A DNA stretch of 64,000 nt from Paenibacillus caui (GTDB lineage: Bacteria > Bacillota > Bacilli > Paenibacillales > Paenibacillaceae): the NCBI RefSeq assembly GCF_019904135.1, contig NZ_JAIOGQ010000007.1:89753-153752 (forward strand), written 5' to 3'. Shown here one piece after another: positions 35,336 to 44,594 of the stretch. Under the pieces are notes generated by a model, which was not told the origin of the DNA, did not search any database, and saw nothing but the letters and a program-made list of their open reading frames with translations. Position 1 is the first letter of the stretch. Each line of letters begins with the position of its first letter. A program made the translations under genes and the position numbers.

Positions 35336-36978
35336 GGCTTGTTCCACATCCAGCCCGCCGGATACGCTTCACCCAGCGACACCGGAAGGCTGCCTGTGAA
35401 CGGGATTTTCCCGAGGAGCGCTTTGGCTGTGCTTTCCAGAGCCAGCGGGCGGCTTTCGTAAGCCGCGATGTAGGTGCCGATCTCCGGAAAAGATAGCAGA
35501 TCGTACGGGCTGCGCAGGGAGACTACGGCCAGCGGCTTGTTCAGCTTGTGCAGTCCCTGAACAAGCGCAATCTGTTCAGGACTGAAGCGCGCATTGTAAG
35601 TCGCAATCACAATTTGCTCCACTTCGGGAGCAGCCGCCTTTTGCAGGAGCTCCTCCGCGCAAGCGGAGACCTGCGAAGCAGGCACCGCATAGTCAACCGC
35701 TTCAAGTCCAAGAGCGGCCAGCGAAGCTCCGAGGCTGCGGACTCCGTCCGGCTTCAGCGTCTCGTCCACGAGCGTCGCCACCTCTGCCGCAATCGTGATC
35801 GCAAGCGTCGGAGCGAGGCGAAGCGGCAGCACGCCGCCCTCATCCTTGACAAGCGTAATGCTGCGCTCGCTGATGCGCTGCGCCACCTTCCGGTGGCTTT
35901 CGCTGCCGACCTCGCGGAGCGCTTGTTCCGTCTCTGCGGGGCCTCCTGCGAACAAGCCGCGATTCTCTTTATAATGAAGCAGGCGTCTGACCGAAGCATC
36001 AATGCGCTCTTCGCTGATCCGGCCCTCGCGCACCGCTTGCTCCAGCGCTTCAAAGGCGCCCTGCTGACGGTCCCTCCGGTGGCTGATCAGCACCATATCG
36101 GCTCCGGCTTCAACAGCCATAACCGCTGCCTCCACCGTGCCGTAATGCTCGGCGATCGCGTTCATTTCCATACAGTCGGTGGTAATAATGCCTTCATAGC
36201 CCAGTTCTTCCCGCAGCAGGCCGGTAAGCACCGACCGTGACAGCGTCACCGGCAGCTTCTCCTGCTCCAGCGCCGGGAAATAAATATGAGCCGACATGAT
36301 CGCATCAACGCCTTCTTCGATAGCCCGTTTGAATGGAACGAGCTCGATTTGCTCCATCCGTTCCCGGTCATGCGAAATCGTCGGCAAGTCCAGATGGGAA
36401 TCAACATCCGTATCCCCGTGCCCCGGAAAATGCTTGGCCGTCGCGGCTACTCCCGCATTTTGCAGCCCCCGGATGACCGCTGATCCGAAATCGGCCGCCT
36501 GCTTTGGCGATTCCCCGTAGGAGCGGACTCCAATGACGGGATTCTGCGGATTGTTGTTGACGTCCAGCACCGGCGCAAAGTTCAGGTTAATGCCCAGGGC
36601 GCGAAGTTCCCGGCCGCTGATCCATGCCGATTCATAGGCGTCCTGCACCGAGCCTGCCGCAGCCACCGCCATGGCGCCCGGCATGAGGGCAATGCCTTCC
36701 GTAATGCGGGCGACCATGCCGCCCTCCTGATCGATCGAAATCCACAGCGGAAGCTGACCGGCTGCTTTGGCAGCGGACTGCAGGTCGGAAGACAGCTTGC
36801 CGATCTGCCGGACCGAGTGCACATTTCTTGCAAAATAAATGACGCCGCCTATCGGATACTCTTCTATTAACCGGCTCATCTCTTCCGTTATCTCCGTGCC
36901 TTCAAAGCCGCACAGCAGCATCTGGCCGATCTTCTGACGGAGATCCATGGATGCTATTCGGTCTTCCAGTTGTGTCAC
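35332..36978 (-). CDS. nagZ: Beta-N-acetylglucosaminidase, GH3, apparently cytoplasmic
   Basis: A glycoside hydrolase family 3 enzyme that removes non-reducing GlcNAc from GlcNAc-MurNAc. The N-acetylglucosaminidase signature KHFPGHGDT is at 182-190, with the His of DSHLDLP used with Asp as the catalytic dyad and the nucleophile Asp in IITTDCMEMNAI. A C-terminal domain of about 200 residues follows, as in Gram-positive NagZ. The N-terminus (TQLEDRIASMDLRQKIGQML) has no signal peptide, unlike the secreted B. subtilis enzyme. Start GTG 36978 with AAGGGGG upstream; 16 bp from namZ. Confidence 0.93.
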   Translation of the reverse strand: MTQLEDRIASMDLRQKIGQMLLCGFEGTEITEEMSRLIEEYPIGGVIYFARNVHSVRQIGKLSSDLQSAAKAAGQLPLWISIDQEGGMVARITEGIALMPGAMAVAAAGSVQDAYESAWISGRELRALGINLNFAPVLDVNNNPQNPVIGVRSYGESPKQAADFGSAVIRGLQNAGVAATAKHFPGHGDTDVDSHLDLPTISHDRERMEQIELVPFKRAIEEGVDAIMSAHIYFPALEQEKLPVTLSRSVLTGLLREELGYEGIITTDCMEMNAIAEHYGTVEAAVMAVEAGADMVLISHRRDRQQGAFEALEQAVREGRISEERIDASVRRLLHYKENRGLFAGGPAETEQALREVGSESHRKVAQRISERSITLVKDEGGVLPLRLAPTLAITIAAEVATLVDETLKPDGVRSLGASLAALGLEAVDYAVPASQVSACAEELLQKAAAPEVEQIVIATYNARFSPEQIALVQGLHKLNKPLAVVSLRSPYDLLSFPEIGTYIAAYESRPLALESTAKALLGKIPFTGSLPVSLGEAYPAGWMWNKP

Positions 36979-36994
36979 TTTCGCTCAAGCCCCC

Positions 36995-38167
36995 TTATCT
37001 TTCGTAAAGCAAATAAGACTTGCGGATCTGCCGCCAGCGTTCTTCGTCCAGATCCCATGCCTCCAATACGGCTTCCAGCCCTTCCTCGTCGGCGATCCGG
37101 GCGCGAACATCCTCGCCTCCGGCAAGCAGATCAATGAAATGGCGTCTTCCTCCCGGCGGAGGGGACAGCCACTCGAAACGCTCCGGGTATCCCGATGCAA
37201 TTTCATGCAGCAGAGCAAGCCCGGTTCGAACCGATTGGTAAAGGTCCGGCTGCGTCACAAACAAGCGAACGCCGCCGCATAATTCGCCCTGATGCTTCGA
37301 GAAGGTTGGCGTAATATAAACCGGATGGAAATGAACGCCCGGCTGCCTGCGCTTGTTCATGGCTGCCGCCAGGTCCGCGCCATCGATCCAGGGAGCTCCG
37401 ATCCATTCGAACGGGCGGGTCGTTCCCCGGCCTTCCGAGACGTTGGTTCCTTCGAACAGGCAGGTTCCCGCATATACCCGAACCGAATCGATCGTCGGAA
37501 TATTGGGCGAAGGCATCATCCACGGCAGGCCCGTATCGATAAATTCCATCTTCCGGTTCCAACCTTCCATCAGGACCACATCCAAATCGCAGCCGAGCCT
37601 CCGCTCGCCATTCACGGCAAGGGCAAGCTCGCCAATTGTCAGACCCGTCCGGATCGGCATGCTCCATGCCCCGACCATCGATTCGAAGCCGGGCTGCAAA
37701 ATGCCGCCTTCGCAAACGTTGCCGCCGAGCGGATTGGGTCTATCCAGCACGAGCAGGCTTTTCCCATGCTCGGCGCATGCTTCCATGACATAAATCAAAG
37801 TGCTTAAGTACGTATAAAAACGGACGCCAAGGTCCTGCATATCGAACAGAATCGTGTCAACGCTTTCCAGCATTGCCGCTGTCGGCTTTTTATACTCTCC
37901 ATACAGGCTGTAGACAGGAATCCCCAGGGATGGATGGGTTTCATCGCCAAACTTCTCTCCTGCCTGCCGCTGGCCGTACAGACCGTGCTCGCAAGCAAAC
38001 AGGGCAGTGAGCTCGGCCTGTTTTAGCCCTGAGGCAATATCGATGACAGAGGCAAAATCAGCCGTTATGCCTGTCGGATTGGTTACGAGTCCAAGTCTTC
38101 TTCCCCGGATCATCGGGTGATCCAAAGCCGCGAGCCGGTCTGCCCCTGTCTTTACCTTGCACTTCAT
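36995..38167 (-). CDS. namZ: Exo-beta-N-acetylmuramidase NamZ (DUF1343), apparently cytoplasmic
   Basis: A DUF1343 protein of about 390 aa. NamZ of B. subtilis releases MurNAc from non-reducing ends of glycan fragments. Conserved blocks are RLGLVTNPTGI, FACEHGLYGQRQAGE, FDMQDLGVRFYTYLSTL and LDRPNPLGGNVCEGG. The start is ATG 38167, overlapping the previous stop as TGATG; a GTG 3 bases upstream is possible. The protein begins MKCKVKTGADRLAALDHPMI with no signal peptide. Together with NagZ it could fully split imported MurNAc-GlcNAc chains or disaccharides. Confidence 0.92.
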   Translation of the reverse strand: MKCKVKTGADRLAALDHPMIRGRRLGLVTNPTGITADFASVIDIASGLKQAELTALFACEHGLYGQRQAGEKFGDETHPSLGIPVYSLYGEYKKPTAAMLESVDTILFDMQDLGVRFYTYLSTLIYVMEACAEHGKSLLVLDRPNPLGGNVCEGGILQPGFESMVGAWSMPIRTGLTIGELALAVNGERRLGCDLDVVLMEGWNRKMEFIDTGLPWMMPSPNIPTIDSVRVYAGTCLFEGTNVSEGRGTTRPFEWIGAPWIDGADLAAAMNKRRQPGVHFHPVYITPTFSKHQGELCGGVRLFVTQPDLYQSVRTGLALLHEIASGYPERFEWLSPPPGGRRHFIDLLAGGEDVRARIADEEGLEAVLEAWDLDEERWRQIRKSYLLYER

Positions 38168-38859
38168 CACGCCGTTCCTTCTTCCCGAAGGCGCGGAAGC
38201 GCGCTTTCGTCCTGCGCCGCCTCATCTTTTCCGAGTACATTGCGGGTCACCTCATACTGATATACCGCCATTGTTCCGGTAAACAGCGCCGCATAACCCA
38301 CTACCGTGATCATCAGAACCGCCGAAAGAAGCGCCGCCTGTATGGAAGCTCCCAGCGTATAGGAGGGATGGCGGAAGAACAGCTTGACGCTCTCGGCCAT
38401 CGCCCGAAAAATCCCCATGCCCTCCTGCAGCACCAGTTGGAGCGTATAAAACTGCGATACGAAAGCCATCAGGACAAAGTAAGTCTGGAACACGGCAATG
38501 GCCAAGGGCAGCATCCCCGCTCTGCCGCCGTAATACCACCAGGTAGACCATAAAATCAGGATGAGCAGTGAACAAAACAAGCCGAATACCGCAGCGGGAA
38601 CGAAGCCTTTGGCGGCGCCGACGAATATGTCCTTGATCCGCGATTTTCCGGATTCACGCTTCCGGTAATAGGCATAATACACACCGTAGACGAGCGGCAT
38701 ATACAGCAACGGGATAAGCGCAAGCGCGGCCGGAAGAGGCGCGAGCACCAGCAGCGGTATCAACATACACGAGCTAATGAGGCTGTGAACGGCCACGGTA
38801 ACGATTTCCCTGTACACTTCACCGCCGGTTTTGATCAGCACGCTGTTCAACTTTCGCAT
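38167..38859 (-). CDS. DUF624/YesL-type membrane protein
   Basis: A 230-residue protein with five to six hydrophobic helices (LISSCMLIPLLVLAPLPAAL, GLFCSLLILILWSTWWYY, AVLMITVVGYAALFTGTMA). DUF624 proteins accompany many carbohydrate ABC operons in Bacillales, and their role is not established. It lies between the ATPase gene (36 bp upstream) and namZ (overlapping stop/start), so it belongs to the operon. The charged C-terminal tail is cytoplasmic by the positive-inside rule. Confidence 0.8.
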   Translation of the reverse strand: MRKLNSVLIKTGGEVYREIVTVAVHSLISSCMLIPLLVLAPLPAALALIPLLYMPLVYGVYYAYYRKRESGKSRIKDIFVGAAKGFVPAAVFGLFCSLLILILWSTWWYYGGRAGMLPLAIAVFQTYFVLMAFVSQFYTLQLVLQEGMGIFRAMAESVKLFFRHPSYTLGASIQAALLSAVLMITVVGYAALFTGTMAVYQYEVTRNVLGKDEAAQDESALPRLREEGTA

Positions 38860-38894
38860 CGTAAGGTCCTTCCTTTCCAGGTGATGGGATGGGT

Positions 38895-40004
38895 TTAGTC
38901 CGAAATTCTCATTTCGGTTTCGGGATCGAAGAAATGGACTTTCCCGAGATCGAGAATAAATGTTTTTTCGAGGCCTACATAGGCTTTGGTCTCCGGATGC
39001 ACTTTAGCGGTAACGCTCCGCTCGCCTACTTGGAAATAAACGAGATTCTCCGAGCCCAGATGCTCGACAACCTGAACCGATGTCGTCATTTTTCCTTCGA
39101 CTTTCACATTTTGAACGAAATCCTCGCCATAAATGTCTTCGGGACGAATGCCCAGAATGACCTTTTTCTTGTCATAATCGGCCAGGGATGAGGACAGCAT
39201 GGATTCAGGCAGTTCAAGGACAGTGCCGTTTACGAGCACCCTGTTCCCGTCCAGCTCCGCATCCATAAAGTTCATGGCCGGAGAGCCAATAAAACCGGCT
39301 ACAAACATATTCCGAGGTTTGGCATACAGTTCTGTCGGCGAAGCGATCTGCTGGATCGCCCCCTTGTTCATCACCACGATTCGCTCCCCGAGCGTCATGG
39401 CCTCCACCTGGTCATGCGTAACGTAGACGATGGTCGCGCCCAGGCGCTTATGCAGCTCCGCCAGCTCTACGCGCATTTGAATCCGCAGCTTCGCATCCAG
39501 ATTTGAAAGCGGCTCGTCAAACAGAAACACCTGCGGGTCGCGCACGATCGCGCGTCCTACGGCTACACGCTGCCGCTGTCCGCCGGACAGCTCGCGCGGC
39601 TTGCGCTCAAGCATGCTCTCCAGGTCAAGAATGGAAGCTGCTTCCTGCACCTTTTGCTCAATATATGCCTTCGGTTTCTTCAGATTGCGAAGCCCGAAGG
39701 AAAGATTTTCCCGAATCGTCATATGCGGATACAGTGCGTAATCCTGAAAGACCATGGCAATATCGCGATCCTTCGGATGCAGGTTGTTTACAACCCGGTC
39801 GCCGATAATAATATCGCCGCTGCTCTGGTGCTCCAGCCCGGCAATCATCCGCAGCGATGTTGTTTTGCCGCATCCTGAAGGTCCTACAAACACCACAAAT
39901 TCTTTATCGTTAATTACAAAATCCGAGCCTTCGACGGCCGTAAACGTTCCTTTTTGCTGATCGTGGAATTCTTTGCGCACATTCCGAAATTCTACACGTG
40001 CCAT
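38895..40004 (-). CDS. Sugar ABC transporter ATPase (MsmK/UgpC type)
   Basis: A 369-residue ATPase with Walker A GPSGCGKTT, signature LSGGQRQR, Walker B VFLFDEPLSNLD and switch VTHDQVEAM. The C-terminal TOBE domain (GIRPEDIYGEDF...) is typical of MalK-like subunits. Many Firmicutes use one MsmK for several importers. Here it sits inside the salvage operon, so it is probably dedicated to it. GGAGGAGAGG precedes ATG 40004. Confidence 0.93.
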   Translation of the reverse strand: MARVEFRNVRKEFHDQQKGTFTAVEGSDFVINDKEFVVFVGPSGCGKTTSLRMIAGLEHQSSGDIIIGDRVVNNLHPKDRDIAMVFQDYALYPHMTIRENLSFGLRNLKKPKAYIEQKVQEAASILDLESMLERKPRELSGGQRQRVAVGRAIVRDPQVFLFDEPLSNLDAKLRIQMRVELAELHKRLGATIVYVTHDQVEAMTLGERIVVMNKGAIQQIASPTELYAKPRNMFVAGFIGSPAMNFMDAELDGNRVLVNGTVLELPESMLSSSLADYDKKKVILGIRPEDIYGEDFVQNVKVEGKMTTSVQVVEHLGSENLVYFQVGERSVTAKVHPETKAYVGLEKTFILDLGKVHFFDPETEMRISD

Positions 40005-40016
40005 AGACCTCTCCTC

Positions 40017-40850
40017 CTAACCTTTAACTGCTCCGATAGTAATGCCTTGCAGGAAGTAGCGCTGCAGTGAAAAGAACAAGATCATCATCGGCAGAGCGCC
40101 TACAGTCGCACCCGCCATAATGGCGCCGTAATCCGTGGACTCCGCGAAAACAAAAGAGGCAAGACCGACTTGAATCGTCCGCATCTCGTCCGAACTGGTA
40201 ATGAGAAACGGCCAGAAGAAATCATTCCAGGACGTCACGAACGTAAAGATGGCCAGTACCGCGAGCCCCGGCTTCGCGAGAGGCAAAATCACCTTCCAGA
40301 AAATTCCGAATTCGCTGCAAGCGTCAATCCGCGCCGCATGGATCAGGGATGTCGGCAGACTGGACATATACTGCTTCATCAGGAAGATATTCCCTACGCT
40401 GACCGCTCCAGGGAGAATAATCGCCGTATAGGTATCGCCGAGATTAAAAACATTGATGATCAGAACGTACAAAGGAATCAGAGTAACCTGGGCCGGGATC
40501 ATCATCGTGCTGAGCAGCACCCAGAATACCGTCTTGCTGCCCGGAAACTTCAGCTTGGCAAAAGCATACCCGGCCAGCGAGCCGAAGAACACATTTGTCG
40601 CCGTCAGTACGGCGGAAATGAACACGGAGTTAAACAACCAGCGCCAGGCCGACGTTTTGGAGAAGAATCTCTCAAACGGCGCAACCGACCATATGGACGG
40701 AATCATTTGCGGCTTGTATGTAGCCGACAGCGTCGTATCCTGAACTGAGCCGATTATCATCCAATATAGAGGAATAATGGTCACAATCGCCCATAGCCCC
40801 AAAATCACGGAAGCGACCGTGACCATTATGATTTTCGATTTTGAATGCAT
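40017..40850 (-). CDS. Sugar ABC permease, MalG type
   Basis: A 277-residue permease of the MalG/UgpE class with six helices. The cytoplasmic EAA loop is LIHAARIDACSEFGIFWKVILPLAKP, the coupling site for the ATPase. It starts at ATG 40850 with GGAGGTGAC upstream and lies 92 bp from the partner permease and 12 bp from the ATPase gene. Substrate binding is set by the lipoprotein at 41993-43348. Confidence 0.94.
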   Translation of the reverse strand: MHSKSKIIMVTVASVILGLWAIVTIIPLYWMIIGSVQDTTLSATYKPQMIPSIWSVAPFERFFSKTSAWRWLFNSVFISAVLTATNVFFGSLAGYAFAKLKFPGSKTVFWVLLSTMMIPAQVTLIPLYVLIINVFNLGDTYTAIILPGAVSVGNIFLMKQYMSSLPTSLIHAARIDACSEFGIFWKVILPLAKPGLAVLAIFTFVTSWNDFFWPFLITSSDEMRTIQVGLASFVFAESTDYGAIMAGATVGALPMMILFFSLQRYFLQGITIGAVKG

Positions 40851-40942
40851 GCGTATGTCACCTCCAGGTTTGCAAACAAACCGCCATTGCCTTTATCAAA
40901 CATAAATGGCAATCCGGGCGGGCGGACGCCCGGTCAAGCCGA

Positions 40943-41857
40943 TTAATATTCCACATCGCTCGACAGGAATTTGAATTGAATGACCGATACAATAATGATC
41001 ATGATCGCAAGGACAAAGGATTGCGCCGAAGCCAATCCGAAATCGTAGAACTTGAAAGCCGTGTCGTAAATCAGATAGGCGATCGTCGTTGTCGCGAAGT
41101 TAGGTCCGCCATGGGTCATCAAATATACCGATATGAACACCTGAAACGAAGTAATAACCCCTGTAACCAGCAGGTACAAGGTAGTCGGCTTGAGCAGAGG
41201 CCACGTAATACGCGCAAATTTGGTCCAGCCGCTGGCATGGTCGATATCCGCCGCTTCATAGAGCGACTTCGGAATCCCGCCCATTGCCGCCAAATACAGA
41301 ATGATGCCGGCTCCGTGCGAACCGAGCCAGTTCATGAGCATTAAGGAGAACAGCGCCGTGCTGGATTGGCCCAGCCAGATCACCGGATCAATGCCGAACA
41401 GCCCGAGAAACCGATTGATCAAACCGGTGCTGGTCGGATCGTAAATGGCGATCCAGACGATGGACAGCGTAACGCCGGAGGCAACTGTCGGCAAATAGAG
41501 CGTCGCTTTAAACAGGGTCTGCCATGAATTTTTCATCTGAAAAATAAAATAGGACAGCACAAATGTGATTACAATGTTGACCGGCACGGTGCCGATGGTG
41601 AATATGACGGTGTTGCGCATGGATTTCCAGAATACATCGTCCTGAAACAGCGTCTTGTAGTTATTCAGGCCGATCCAGGTCGTATTCATAGGGTTGTAAT
41701 GCTGGAAACTCATGATCAATGCGGAAATCACCGGATAGAGCGTAAATACGAGAAACAGCAGCACCGGTGCCAGAATAAACAGGTAAGCCCAGCCATAATC
41801 CCGGCAAAAGCGCATGAACGCTGATGATGAACTTCGTGATGCAACGGTAGTCCGCAC
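40943..41857 (-). CDS. Sugar ABC permease, MalF/UgpA type
   Basis: A permease of about 304 residues and six helices, with the EAA loop LYEAADIDHASGWTKFARITWP. The frame opens at TTG 41878, but AAGGAGG with eight-base spacing points to GTG 41857 as the start, immediately before RTTVASRSSSS. It forms a heterodimer with the MalG-type subunit. A terminator-like hairpin separates it from the binding-protein gene. Confidence 0.93.
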   Translation of the reverse strand: MRTTVASRSSSSAFMRFCRDYGWAYLFILAPVLLFLVFTLYPVISALIMSFQHYNPMNTTWIGLNNYKTLFQDDVFWKSMRNTVIFTIGTVPVNIVITFVLSYFIFQMKNSWQTLFKATLYLPTVASGVTLSIVWIAIYDPTSTGLINRFLGLFGIDPVIWLGQSSTALFSLMLMNWLGSHGAGIILYLAAMGGIPKSLYEAADIDHASGWTKFARITWPLLKPTTLYLLVTGVITSFQVFISVYLMTHGGPNFATTTIAYLIYDTAFKFYDFGLASAQSFVLAIMIIIVSVIQFKFLSSDVEY

Positions 41858-41931
41858 CTGCTCTTCCTCCTTCATCAATAAAATCGGCTAATCCAACTAG
41901 CCTGAACAAGCACTTCTATTCCATTTTGAAC

Positions 41932-41983
41932 AAAAAGGGGGAAGCAGACACCGTATCCCTTCATGGTGATGACCGCTTCCCCC
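41932..41983 (-). terminator. Intercistronic hairpin after the binding-protein gene
   Basis: On the minus strand GGGGGAAGC...GCTTCCCCC is followed by CTTTTTG, in the gap between the lipoprotein gene and the permeases. It probably acts as a partial terminator or 3' stabiliser, so that more binding protein than permease is made. Confidence 0.75.
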
Positions 41984-41992
41984 CATACAAGG

Positions 41993-43348
41993 TTATTGTC
42001 CCAGCATTTGTTTGCCTTTGCTGCTAAATTCTTCGGTAATCGCATCCGGTGTTTTCTCGCCGGCATACAGCGCCTGCATATTAGGCAGGGCAACCTGATT
42101 CTTGAATTGCTTCATTTGAGCTGCCTTGGCAATGTCCAGCTTCAGCGTTACAGGCATGGACATATTCTCGGCCATCTTCTTGGCAGCGTCCAGCGTTTCT
42201 TGCGATGCAAGTCCCTTGTCCTTGAACATTTCAGCTTGGGATTTGCGCACAAACGGCAGAGCAAGTTCGTTGGCAGAGTTGCCCGCTTCGGCACCGCTCA
42301 GAGCTTCCATGACGAGGAATACGTTCTTAGCGTGTTCTTCGCCTTTATCCTTCTTCTGCTTAAAGGCGAGATATCCTTCCGCACCCATCGTTGTTTTAGC
42401 AGGAGCATTGTCGTTATGAGGCACAGGCAGAAGCACGAAATCGATCTTCTCGCCTTGAAGCTTGCCGGCATCAATGTCCTTGTTCCGGTTCTGAATCATA
42501 ACGTCATAATAAGGAATCGATTTGGAGATGATGGCAGTCTGTCCGGCATAGAACATGTCTGTACGTTTCTTAGGATCAATAGCTGCCGTTTCTTTCGGCA
42601 TATAGCCCTTGCTGATCAGATTCTGGATAAAGGTCAGCGTTTGCTTGATCCGGTCGTCGTTCCATTGGAATTGACCATTCTCATCAAGGACGTCCGGCAT
42701 ATTGTTGTTGCGCGTCAGCATTTCAATGAAATCCATCGAAGTTCCGTCCGTAACCAGCGCGTACTGGGTGCTGCCGTCCGGAAGCTTCTTGGTCAGCTTG
42801 GCGGCATCTGCCGTAAATTCCGACCAGGTCCATCCATTCTGCTGAATGCTCTTCCAGTCGATCCCGGCTTCTTCGAGGATGCGTTTGTTAGCTCCCCATG
42901 CCCATTCAAACTGGTACAGCGGCAGTCCGTACTGCTTGCCACCGATTTGCGCGAGTTCCAAAGTGCCAGGCAGATAATCGTCCTTGATTTCCTGCGTCAT
43001 ATAGGAGTCCAGCGGCAGGGCCAGCCCTGTATTCACATAGGAACCGTCTACGCCGTGAAAATAAAGATCGGGCGGATTCCCCGCATTCAAGGCAACGTCG
43101 AATTTCTGTGGTCCTTCTGCCCAGGACAGCATTTCCGTCTGAACGGTAATTTCCGGATGCTCTTTGTTGAAATTGGCTACCAGCTGCTTCAGATCGTCTT
43201 CATAAGTACCGTGTACCGGATAAGTCCATACAACAACAGTGTCCTTCTTCTTCCCGTCAGCCGCGGTACCTCCGCTATCCTTGCCGCAAGCTGTCGTCAA
43301 GAGCAGCAGCATGGCTGCCGCCGCAAGCATAATCCCCTTTTTTCTCAT
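41993..43348 (-). CDS. Sugar-binding lipoprotein of the salvage operon
   Basis: A family-1 extracellular solute-binding protein, about 451 aa. The signal peptide ends in a lipobox: MRKKGIMLAAAAMLLLLTTA then C, so the Cys is lipidated at the membrane. The mature domain has typical sugar-SBP features (VVWTYPVHGTYEDDLKQLVA, NKEHPEITVQTEMLSW, GVDGSYVNTGLALPLDSYM). The start is ATG 43348 (GAGGGAG nine bases upstream); longer in-frame starts add a charged tail with no role. Gene context suggests that a peptidoglycan-derived sugar is the ligand. Confidence 0.9.
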   Translation of the reverse strand: MRKKGIMLAAAAMLLLLTTACGKDSGGTAADGKKKDTVVVWTYPVHGTYEDDLKQLVANFNKEHPEITVQTEMLSWAEGPQKFDVALNAGNPPDLYFHGVDGSYVNTGLALPLDSYMTQEIKDDYLPGTLELAQIGGKQYGLPLYQFEWAWGANKRILEEAGIDWKSIQQNGWTWSEFTADAAKLTKKLPDGSTQYALVTDGTSMDFIEMLTRNNNMPDVLDENGQFQWNDDRIKQTLTFIQNLISKGYMPKETAAIDPKKRTDMFYAGQTAIISKSIPYYDVMIQNRNKDIDAGKLQGEKIDFVLLPVPHNDNAPAKTTMGAEGYLAFKQKKDKGEEHAKNVFLVMEALSGAEAGNSANELALPFVRKSQAEMFKDKGLASQETLDAAKKMAENMSMPVTLKLDIAKAAQMKQFKNQVALPNMQALYAGEKTPDAITEEFSSKGKQMLGQ

Positions 43349-43443
43349 TCCTTTCATCTCCCTCGCTCGATGTGAATTAGAACAAACCACCCTATCGTAA
43401 CAGCTAAAAAAATATGTTCAATCCGTTCGCATCAGCGTCCGGT

Positions 43444-44280
43444 TTAAACCTCTCTTATGGCCTGTCTGCTCCGCTCCAGATACTCAAGGGAACGGTCGTA
43501 ATCCCGGCTTGCCACTCCCAGATACAAAATGTCGATCAGATTAAGCTGCGTCATCCGCGAGGCCATCGCCCCGCTTCGGATTTCGTTCTCAGTCGACGTA
43601 GTAAAGAGCGGGATATCGGCTGCCTTTGACAACGTTGAATTTCCATATTTCGTAATGCTGATTACGGTGCTGCCGTTGCCTTTGGCGATCTTGGCGGCTC
43701 GAATGACGGCCTCCGTCTCTCCCGAGTAGGAAATGCAGACAGCTGCATCTTCAGGCGTCAGCGTAACGGCTGACGTTAACTGCAGGTGCGGGTCGGCAAA
43801 AGACAGGCTGGTCTTGTCAATCCGCAGAAACTTCTGCTGGGCATCCATGGCGATCAGGTTTGATGCGCCTACGCCAAAAAAGTAGATTCGCTTCGCCTGA
43901 CGAAGGAGGGTTACGGCCTTCTCCACAAGCTGATCATCCAGAATTTTGAGCGTATCGCGAATGGACTGGATATTGTTATTGGATACATTCTGAATAATTT
44001 CGGCGATCCCGTCATTGGGACGGATCTCCTGGTATCCCGGCGCTCCGGGATCCTGCAAATCCCCGGCTACTTTCAGCTTCAGGTCCTGATAGCCTTTGAA
44101 GCCGAGCGTCTTGCAAAGCCGAATGATGGCCGCCTGGCTGGCCCCGCTTCGTGAAGCCAGTTCAGCTACCGAAAGGTCTATCATTTCCTCGGGACGTTCC
44201 AATATGAAAGCCGCGATTTTATGCTCCGAAGGATTCAAGGTTTCATATACTTCCCGAATCCGTACCAGCCCACCGTTCAT
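43444..44280 (-). CDS. RpiR-family regulator (MurR-like) of the salvage locus
   Basis: Residues about 1-75 form the RpiR HTH (PSEHKIAAFILERPEEMIDL, SVAELASRSGASQAAIIRLC). Residues about 120-270 form a SIS sugar-phosphate domain (RIYFFGVGASNLIAMDAQQK, DAAVCISYSGETEAVIRAAK). MurR-type proteins sense MurNAc-6-phosphate, which fits a location between the transporter operon and murK-murQ. The start at 44280 follows GGAAGGAGAGG. The TGAAATA/TATTTCA palindrome at 44403-44417 is a candidate operator. Confidence 0.92.
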   Translation of the reverse strand: MNGGLVRIREVYETLNPSEHKIAAFILERPEEMIDLSVAELASRSGASQAAIIRLCKTLGFKGYQDLKLKVAGDLQDPGAPGYQEIRPNDGIAEIIQNVSNNNIQSIRDTLKILDDQLVEKAVTLLRQAKRIYFFGVGASNLIAMDAQQKFLRIDKTSLSFADPHLQLTSAVTLTPEDAAVCISYSGETEAVIRAAKIAKGNGSTVISITKYGNSTLSKAADIPLFTTSTENEIRSGAMASRMTQLNLIDILYLGVASRDYDRSLEYLERSRQAIREV

Positions 44281-44402
44281 AAACCCTCTCCTTCCTTTCC
44301 GATTCCTATTTGCTTCGCTTGCCGCACTCATTCATGTTAGATAACATGACTTATAGAGTTATTTTTATTGCGTTTTGTTTGTTGAATTTATTATAGGCGC
44401 GA

Positions 44403-44417
44403 TGAAATAATATTTCA
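44403..44417. promoter_or_regulatory. Candidate RpiR operator in the divergent promoter region
   Basis: TGAAATA-A-TATTTCA, a perfect 15-bp palindrome in the 314-bp AT-rich gap between the regulator and the sugar kinase gene. It could control both directions. The rest of 44281-44594 holds no gene. Confidence 0.55.
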
Positions 44418-44594
44418 ATATGTATTTTGTTCTTTAAAATTTTATTTTACAACCCCCTTTAATTCTCATATACTTATAAAATAATCCCCACCAAGTGACG
44501 CAAGGTTCTCCGATCTTGTGACGATTGCTTGCGGGGAGCAGGAAAACGAAAATAAGCTGTCATATCAACTAAATATCAGATCGGGGGAGTAAGC

